Origin: Hyposmocoma kahamanoa
Lineage: Eukaryota > Arthropoda > Insecta > Lepidoptera > Cosmopterigidae
Direction of reading: 5' to 3'
Assembly: GCF_003589595.1 (NCBI RefSeq)
Contig: NW_020654748.1
Location: 5,383,167-5,447,166, forward strand
DNA: 64,000 nucleotides
The translations under genes were made by a program, and so were the position numbers. The notes under the pieces were generated by a model that was given only the letters and a program-made list of their open reading frames with translations, did not search any database and was not told the origin of the DNA. Shown here in pieces: positions 57,297 through 64,000 of the stretch (within the stretch, counting starts at the first letter, position 1; each line of letters begins with the position of its first letter).

Positions 57297-57363
57297 GTGT
57301 TTTTATCTCAGATTTTATTCCACGTAATTTAAGCTTTACTCATTGTCTAGGTTGTAAACCTAG

Positions 57364-57433
57364 GGCCCCAATACCAACATTTGCACCAAATTGTATCTGG
57401 CCCCAATACCAACTTTTGCACCAAATTTTACCT
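57364..57433 (+). repeat. 35-bp tandem duplication after THUMPD1
   Basis: GGCCCCAATACCAAC-TTTGCACCAAATT occurs twice in direct tandem with few changes, in the probable THUMPD1 3' UTR. Confidence 0.9.
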
Positions 57434-57439
57434 AAGTGT

Positions 57440-59360
57440 ATTTAAATTTTTCCATTTACTTTTTCATTTTAAATATACATGTGAAGAAAATTTCAAAGTG
57501 TATTTTTAATTCCCTAATTGGTTTCTGATGTTTATTTAATATGGTTACACAATGAATCAATAATGGTTATGTAAGTGAGCGGAGGAAGTAAGTACCTAAT
57601 AAGTTGTGTAATATCAGTATATATACTATAAGTGTTTATATCAACACAACATTACATAAGACTTAGGCTGTGTACTTATCAGGCTTGCCACCAGCGCGCG
57701 CCAACCAGTCGTGCTACCTTTTGGAGGAATACTTCCCAGTTCCTTTGCTTTTGTAGTAATATGGACTGTCAACGATAGATGGCGCCAGTGGTAAATTTTT
57801 CGCACAATTGTCGTGGTGCCCATAGATTTAGTATGTGTGTTTGTGAAACTACTATTTTTAAAAATAAAACAGGTTATGATTTAAAATTAAATTACGATTT
57901 TATATGGTTTTCGTCGTATTTACTCAGCTGCTGTGGTTTTATTTATTTGCGCTGCATTTACTACTGGTACATAATATTTATTTATAGAAAATATTGTGTA
58001 AATATAACAATTAGATAATACCGGCAAAACTCGAACATGTACGGACAACGGCACATAAGACTACACATTTTTGTTCGAAAATCGCCTCCAGTCCAACGGA
58101 CCAAGATACGTCAATGTGTACCTTGATGTGTAGGCGTGTGTATATTAATTTTTTTAAATTAAACAGTTTTTGTTTACTCTTGTTTGCATTGTACTCGAAA
58201 ATGAATGAAATGCTATGTTAGGAAAGTCATAGACAGCTGCCGTAAATTGAAATGTGAAAAGAAAGATGTTTTAGTTTCTTTGTACTGCGTACTTACGTAC
58301 TGATATTTATTTAGTCGGTCTACGTACGCTGGACTTTATTATCATAGGAACTTACGAGAAACATATTTTTGACAAAAAAAAAATTACGCCAGCTTGACAT
58401 GCAGCTGCAATATTGAACTTTTGAAAGCGGCATGTCGCGAACAGATAATAGTAATAATAATAACGCACACTCTTAAACACCCGGACGATGACTCTCATCC
58501 CTTGGAGTATGGGCCGGGCACTGGTGTGGGACGCCACATGTGCCGACACACTTGCACCATCCCATCTCCAGCACACTAGCAAGAGGGCTGGCTCCGCAAC
58601 TGAGCTGGCGTAAAGAATAAAAAGTAATAAGTAGCAGAATATCGGCTCCGAGTACCTATTTACAGTCTTTGGAGTCGAAATCCTTGGCACGTGGGGTCCC
58701 AGTGCTCTTCATCTGTACAAAATTTTATCCAAAAAATTAATAGACTGTCTGGGAAACCCTTAGGCCGCATAGATTTTTTTTATTTCATCAAAGCAAGATT
58801 TGCCCAATGACCAATTACAAAAAAGTTTTATCTCGACTTCAGTGTTTAGCCAACGACTAAAGTTTTGAGCGAATATTAAAGTCAAATACCACTGTTTGTC
58901 CCAGTTAAAATGCAAATGGCTGTTTTATATCTTAATTTCATGAAGTCAAATAAAACTGTTGTCCTTTCTTGAAATGACTGGGTAGCCAATTAAAACTTTC
59001 GAAGGGCACCCCAATTGGAATAAAGCCAAAATAAAATACATCTCGTTCGCAATAAATTGCCCTCACTTGATAGGAATACGTTACGTTAACACGATTTATT
59101 TCTTTCGTTTGTAAACAGTCTCTGGTAAATCGTGCTCCAATTAATGAGGAAAGGAAAGTATTATTCAACCTCCTAAGACCCAGATAACTTGAGAGCTAAA
59201 CGCGCAATGTACATTAAAGTGTACCAAATATAAAATTACATGCTTCCGGTCTGCTTCAGATCCAAGTACCTAAGTATGTTTAATTGTGTAATGTATTAAT
59301 GCACTTTTGTATGATAAATTTTTCTACATGCTTAAAGTCATATAGAATATAGGTATATAG
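57440..59360. other. Intergenic, no gene seen
   Basis: Short ORFs at 57641-57823, 58352-58690 and 58938-59168 have no recognisable product. A GC-richer piece at 58470-58620 looks like repeat debris. Confidence 0.35.
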
Positions 59361-59363
59361 CGC

Positions 59364-60047
59364 TTAATTGAAATGCAATATTTTTGTTCTTTTTATTTTA
59401 AGATACCACAAGTGAACAAGCAAGCGCCTGGTGGTAAGATTGATAAGATTGAGGTCGGGACTTTGAGCTGGCCAATGCAAACGCCGGATTCCAACCTCTT
59501 GAATATACGCTTCCACGTCGCCAGAACGGTGGACGCGAGCGTTGTCATCCATAAAAATAGAATCTTCTCCAAGAACAGTCAATGCGGGTTGTACTTGGAT
59601 GAGGTGTGAATTAAGATCTCCGTCATGTGTCGGTGTGCATTCAATGTGCCATTTTCGATGAAGACTAAATCCGTACGGTTTATTGAATTAATCGCTGCCT
59701 AAAACATGACGGAGCCTCTACCATAAGTGGTGACTTCTTCAAAACGACGTCTACAAAGCGTTCCCCTGGTCTTCGTAGCACTCGCTGACGGTTGTCTTCA
59801 CCACACAGAGAAATCTGGGCTTCATCAGAGAACAATACTCTTCTCCAGTCCTCTTGAGTCCATGTAGCATGGTTTCTAGCGAAGTTAAGTCTAGCAACTT
59901 TATGCTCACGGAGTAATTTAGGGCCACGAACTGAGCAATGACTGCGTATATTGGTAGTAAGAAGCCTCCTCCTGACGAACAATTTTCTTCATGCAGCGCT
60001 ATAATTTTGCTGGCTATTATTGTTTTGTCAACCATTTTAGACACCAC
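59364..60047 (-). pseudogene. Tc1-like transposase remnant
   Basis: Minus strand: ARLNFARNHATWTQEDWRRV then LFSDEAQISL (first Asp) in 59680-59982, then IFMDDNARVHRS and RRLHWPAQSPDLNLI in 59364-59582. The third catalytic residue, Glu of the DD34E triad, reads Asn. Frameshift between the halves. Inactive. Confidence 0.85.
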
Positions 60048-60354
60048 TTAGTAATGACACAATAACTTAAAATGATGAATAAACAAGAAAATTTGTCAAA
60101 ATTTATTTAAAAATGATTAATAAGTTCATGTGAACTTTCAACAATTCCCGCCGTTCTAAGCAGTGAAGAGTAATTTTCTTGTAGACAGATTTTATCTCTT
60201 AAATTTGAATTTCGAACGAATGTTTTTACAAATGAGGACACTTAATTAACAAGCCAGTGACATTTTTGAATGAATAAAACCTTTTTCGTATTGTAATTAT
60301 TTCAGGCAGGGAAAAAATCAAAGTTGCCCGTTTTTTGCAAATGAGTTTACAGCC

Positions 60355-60505
60355 TACATTTATTTCTCTCGTGAGTATGGGTCTAATTTGTGGTTGTCTA
60401 CGTGTGTATCTATGGCACCCCCGACACGGTTTCCCTAGTGCGGGGCTATGTTGAGTATGTGCTTTATTATTTATTATAAAAATAAATAAATAAATAAAAT
60501 GTTTT
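60355..60505 (+). mobile_element. SINE body with (AAAT)n tail
   Basis: TTTCTCTCGTGAG, GTGGTTGTCTACGTGTGTAT and CTAGTGCGGGGCTATGTTGA match 11540-11660; the tRNA head is missing. Confidence 0.78.
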
Positions 60506-60824
60506 ATTCATTCATTTTAAAGGACATAGTACAGGGGCGGATATTTCCATTTAGGCTTGTTAGGGCCTGTTTTTAGGAAACATCGCTCTTCTATAATATT
60601 AATAGTAATCTTACTCTTATATAATTTTAAGATAATGAAACAGACTACCTTAATATCTACTATAACTGGTGTTACAACTAATACAAATTTCACTATTGTT
60701 AGTGTGTGAGAGTGGAAGTACGTGTATATGTATCTATATGTGTAATTGTGTGGAATGTGTGAATGTATTCATGTGTGTCATCCATCCGTTAGACGGATAT
60801 ACGGATATTATTATTATAATTATT

Positions 60825-60945
60825 AACACAAAGATCGAACACCCACACAAAAAATCTGACCGGATTCAAACCGACGTCTTCTAGCAAACTGTGCTAACGA
60901 ACCAGCGGATCTCACGAATTTTTCTATGTGCTTGTTGTCGGATCG
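60825..60945 (-). mobile_element. tRNA-derived SINE (family S2), copy 3
   Basis: CAAACCGACGTCTTCTAGCA and GCGGATCTCACGAATTTTTC match 25310-25485. Confidence 0.65.
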
Positions 60946-60972
60946 TTGTATTTATTTTAAATATAAAATATA

Positions 60973-61005
60973 CAACATGACCCATATATTATATGGGTCA
61001 TGTTG
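60973..61005. repeat. 16-bp perfect hairpin
   Basis: CAACATGACCCATATA and its complement around a single T. Confidence 0.9.
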
Positions 61006-61009
61006 CCTG

Positions 61010-61990
61010 ATTTAAGTGAATAAATAAAATAAAATAAGTAGTCTCTGTCACGAAATTAAGTATCTATTAAAAAAAATGTCGTCAATTTCGTGACATTTCC
61101 GGTAAATGTAACAAGAATTCGTGTCTAATTCGAGTCATGCAGCAGTGGACATCAGGATCAACTAATGACATCCCTTGACGGTCGTTAGGGTCTGGATGCT
61201 CGTTTTATTTTTTCCCTTGAGTGACTTGCTCAGCGAGTTTCCTTTTTCAACGGTTCCGTTTTTACGAATGATTTCTTTTTAAAGTACATACCAATATAAA
61301 TTCTCTACTGTCTATAGTTTTGGTGCTAAATAACTATATTTTTAGGATTTGAATATGTCAGCGCTCAACAACTTTTGTTACCAAAGCTGGCACCACAAAA
61401 AATGCCTTCATGTTTAATGTTTTGTAAAAAATTTGTGGTTTTAATTTTATTTAAATTTGTGATTGTAATTTTGTTTCTATTTATGTATTTTTCCTTATAT
61501 TGTATTTTTTACTTTTACTCTGTATATATTTCGCAACCTTGTTCGTGTAATGATGCCACAACTGCAAAATGACGACTTTTCAGGACAGAGGTGCAAACAT
61601 TATAGCAATCAAATTAGTCGATATTTTTTATGCTTAAATTTGTTTCTTGTCAGATAGAAACACATTTGACCTATGATCACATGTGGCTTTATTATACCAA
61701 GGTCCTTATTCCTTATTCCTTCTAATTATTACCTTGGTTTTCCTTCTATGGTGTCATTTATGATAATGAAATAAATATTTTCTCTTATTTCTGTTCTTCG
61801 TTGTTATTCTTATTCATAGAAGTTTCTATGGGTACGTTATTGGCATTCAATAGTATTGCCTAATACTAAGTAACCAATTCAATATGTATTTTAGATAATT
61901 AATTAGCGCAGTTCGGCGAAACGTCTAAAGCGATGATTCCCAAAGTGGTCTAAATCGATATACAATAAGTCTAACCTAACCTAGAAGAAT
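61010..61990. other. Intergenic, mostly unassigned
   Basis: 61555-61690 is a second copy of the dispersed repeat at 40405-40630. The ORF at 61375-61572 is hydrophobic, low-complexity and not supported. Confidence 0.35.
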
Positions 61991-61996
61991 TTAGAA

Positions 61997-62233
61997 GTGC
62001 CATGGTTTGTTAAGCAAAACCTAAATCTCGAAAAAATTACAGACTTATACAGTAGAAATGTGAGGGACCCAAATAGACCAGTCTACAATAATAAACCTAG
62101 TTTATCTTACTACAAAAATCAATGCAATAGTATGTGTGTCCGAATTTATAATGCTCTACGAAAAGACAATATAACGATACCAAATAATTTATTCAGAAAT
62201 AGACTTAGTGTATGGCTTAGAGATAAAAAATGA
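61997..62233 (+). pseudogene. Possible LINE ORF2 C-terminal remnant
   Basis: 78 codons; SLSYYKNQCNSMCVRIYNAL and NNLFRNRLSVWLRDKK resemble the C-terminal end of jockey/CR1-like LINE polyproteins (aromatic-rich block, then a short helix and basic end). Tentative. Confidence 0.4.
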
Positions 62234-62299
62234 AAAGTGACTGATTGTTTAGGTTATACGTAGTACGTTAATGTGATAATCATGAATAATATTAATTCA

Positions 62300-63080
62300 T
62301 AAAAAGAAGCTTAAATGTATTATTTTATTGCTATTGATTGACTGATTATTTCTTGTGCATGTCCAATAACAGTGTTCAAATTAAATTAATTATATGTAAA
62401 ATTTTGCACGCCCAATCAGGTAAAATATGTTTTATTGAAATACTATGTTACATTTTTCGTTTACCATATTTTAAGCAATTCGAGATCAAAATTGTGACTT
62501 TCCATAAATATCACATTACGCAGCTAGCACTTGTACACTTACATAATACTTTCATATAATGTAGTAGCGTATTTTACAACAGAGAAAATATGGAGCTATA
62601 TTCGGTAAAATAAAGGTACCTACTCACTCTACAGTTCAACTTATTAAAGTAAGTAGCACTGTGCTGTCAATAACACATTTGAATATCATTAATTTTTAAA
62701 AAAGCACATTAGAAACGCAGGGGGTCTACGCAGAACAGAAAAATTGGCACGTGACTTACGAGACAAAAAGGTTGAGCACCTCTGGTCTAGGCCGTAAATG
62801 GAATGGCGAAAACCATTTAGATGGAATAAACCATTTGACTGCGACTTATACTTAAGACTGCTAATGATGACGATCCAATCAAAAGTACTAATACTAAAAG
62901 GGAATCAACCACGACATTAATTTTGCTTTTGGATGCCCCAGCAGGAATATGTACAATGTTTGTCGAGTATGTGTATTTATATTCGTGTGCCCGTTTCTTT
63001 AGCTCGTCCTAATTTTGGTGTCGGTGGCATCGTTGGAATCTTTATAATCAGCAGAATGCTATAACATAAAACTATATTGC
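62300..63080. other. Intergenic, no gene seen
   Basis: AT-rich sequence without supported features. Confidence 0.3.
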
Positions 63081-63084
63081 TGTT

Positions 63085-63865
63085 TTACTGCTTCATTTGG
63101 AGTCCCTATCTACCAACCCGAGAGATAGGGTATTCCGGAGAGACTACGGGAACGACGGTAAGACCAGGGCACAGCGGGCGTCCGGGCCAAGCCTTCCGCC
63201 AGTGATACGCCTTCACGGTGAACGGTCTCTGGCGAACCCGGACACGGGTATGGCCTCGTTAGGGTTTATGGTGAGCTGCAGAGACGGACATGTTTGTCTG
63301 CCCCGGTAGCATGAGGTCGGGGCGTCTAGCGTCTGTTTCGTGCGCAGTTGTATTAGTAGCGGTCTAGTTGGGCTTGAAGCGAGGAGACGCGCGGGACACG
63401 TGAGTTGCCCTTTAAGTTGGAAGCTATGTCCGGACATTGCCGCAGGATACTGGGACTGGCATCTCCGGCATTAGTTTATTGGGAACTGGAGAGACGTAGT
63501 TTTTCGGCGTCGGGAAGTGAGCGTGACTTACAGCTCCGCCACCAATGAGATTTGGTAACGGACTCAAAGTCGACGGCTTAGCGGTAGCAACCGCTAGTTG
63601 TGCAATGCGCAACAGGAAGTGAGCGTGGCTACAGGTCCGGTACCTATCTGGAAAATAGGGAGGGTAATGTGCGTGCCCCCCGGGGTGGCTCACCCGCGGC
63701 TGAGCCTGTAGAGAACCGGATGAAGTCTAGTGACAGAGGTCTGTGATAACCCTGTACACTGGCTGATCTGGGGTCAGAACCTGAACTTATGAGGTTTCTG
63801 TGTGAGGTTATAGTGCCCTTCTCGTATACCCTAAGGGTCGGTAGGGAGGGTCACTACGTACAATA
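63085..63865 (+). repeat. GC-rich block, probable retroelement
   Basis: About 780 bp, sharply GC-richer than its flanks, ending GGGAGGGTCACTACGTACAA then TAAAAC, which looks like a polyadenylated 3' end. Open frames on both strands have no recognisable product. Family unknown. Confidence 0.4.
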
Positions 63866-63924
63866 AAACAAATTTAGAAAGATATGGGGCTGCTACATTT
63901 AGTACCAGTAGTCAGCAGTTATAT

Positions 63925-64000
63925 GCAAGCTTTACTGAGTATCGGTTTTCAAGGGTAAGGGTGCTGGTGAATTACAGACACATGAGACTAGTCAACTTGT
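63925..64000 (-). repeat. Family A, copy 12 (cut by window end)
   Basis: ACTGAGTATCGGTTTTCAAG, GTGAATTACAGACACATGAG and GTCAACTTGT match the reverse family A consensus. Confidence 0.7.

Noticed and set aside
58352..58690. 112-codon minus-strand ORF
   Set aside because: Crosses repeat-like debris and AT-rich sequence; no domain seen.
59373..59609. 78-codon + strand ORF
   Set aside because: Antisense shadow of the Tc1-like transposase remnant.
63097..63693. GC-rich ORFs on both strands
   Set aside because: Same reason; most likely untranslated parts of a retroelement.
1..64000. CRISPR arrays, bacterial operons, telomeric TTAGG arrays, rRNA genes
   Set aside because: None seen; introns, poly(A) signals and repeat content are those of an insect nuclear genome.

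Overview
The window looks like a piece of a lepidopteran (moth or butterfly) chromosome. It is AT-rich, has very long introns and no operons. It is crowded with repeats of lepidopteran type: a Helitron-like element ending in CTAGT, tRNA-headed SINEs, several LINE remnants, mariner and Tc1 fossils, and many small inverted-repeat elements. I can support three host genes, all on the + strand. Exons were built by hand from splice sites, codon phase and remembered family alignments, so every homology call is from memory rather than from a search.

Region 1 (1414-20014) is the 3' part of bora, the Aurora-A/Polo kinase cofactor: six coding exons, about 591 residues, stop at 20012-20014. The N-terminal exons lie upstream of the window. 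Its 18 kb are mostly intron filled with a mariner, a large LINE carrying a SINE, and small DNA elements. The presumed 3' UTR carries a small transposon with a perfect 8-bp target duplication.

Region 2 (about 20.5-31.5 kb) has no host gene that I can find. It holds LINE, SINE and small DNA-element remnants (two of them nested insertions whose empty sites can be read off) and a truncated Ty1/copia element inserted in a LINE.

Region 3 (about 31.8-52.3 kb) is a pancreatic-type triacylglycerol lipase: ten well-supported exons plus one tentative signal-peptide exon, about 524 residues. It has a Ser-Asp-His triad, a full-length lid and a C-terminal PLAT domain. Its introns hold a Helitron, a hAT-like element, a second mariner and several perfect inverted repeats.

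Region 4 (about 52.7-56.0 kb) is a nested pile of elements: LINE in LINE in hAT-like element in inverted-repeat element. Region 5 (56433-57296) is an intronless THUMPD1 homologue, a partner of the tRNA acetyltransferase. Region 6 (57.3-64 kb) is gene-poor, with a dead Tc1 transposase, SINE and LINE pieces and a GC-rich block near the right edge.

The three host genes are not functionally linked: one cell-cycle regulator, one secreted digestive or lipid-handling enzyme, one tRNA-modification adaptor. I found no sign of a new multi-gene system. The interesting material is the nested and recent transposon activity, a possible duplicated degron in Bora, and the classical lid and PLAT architecture of the lipase.
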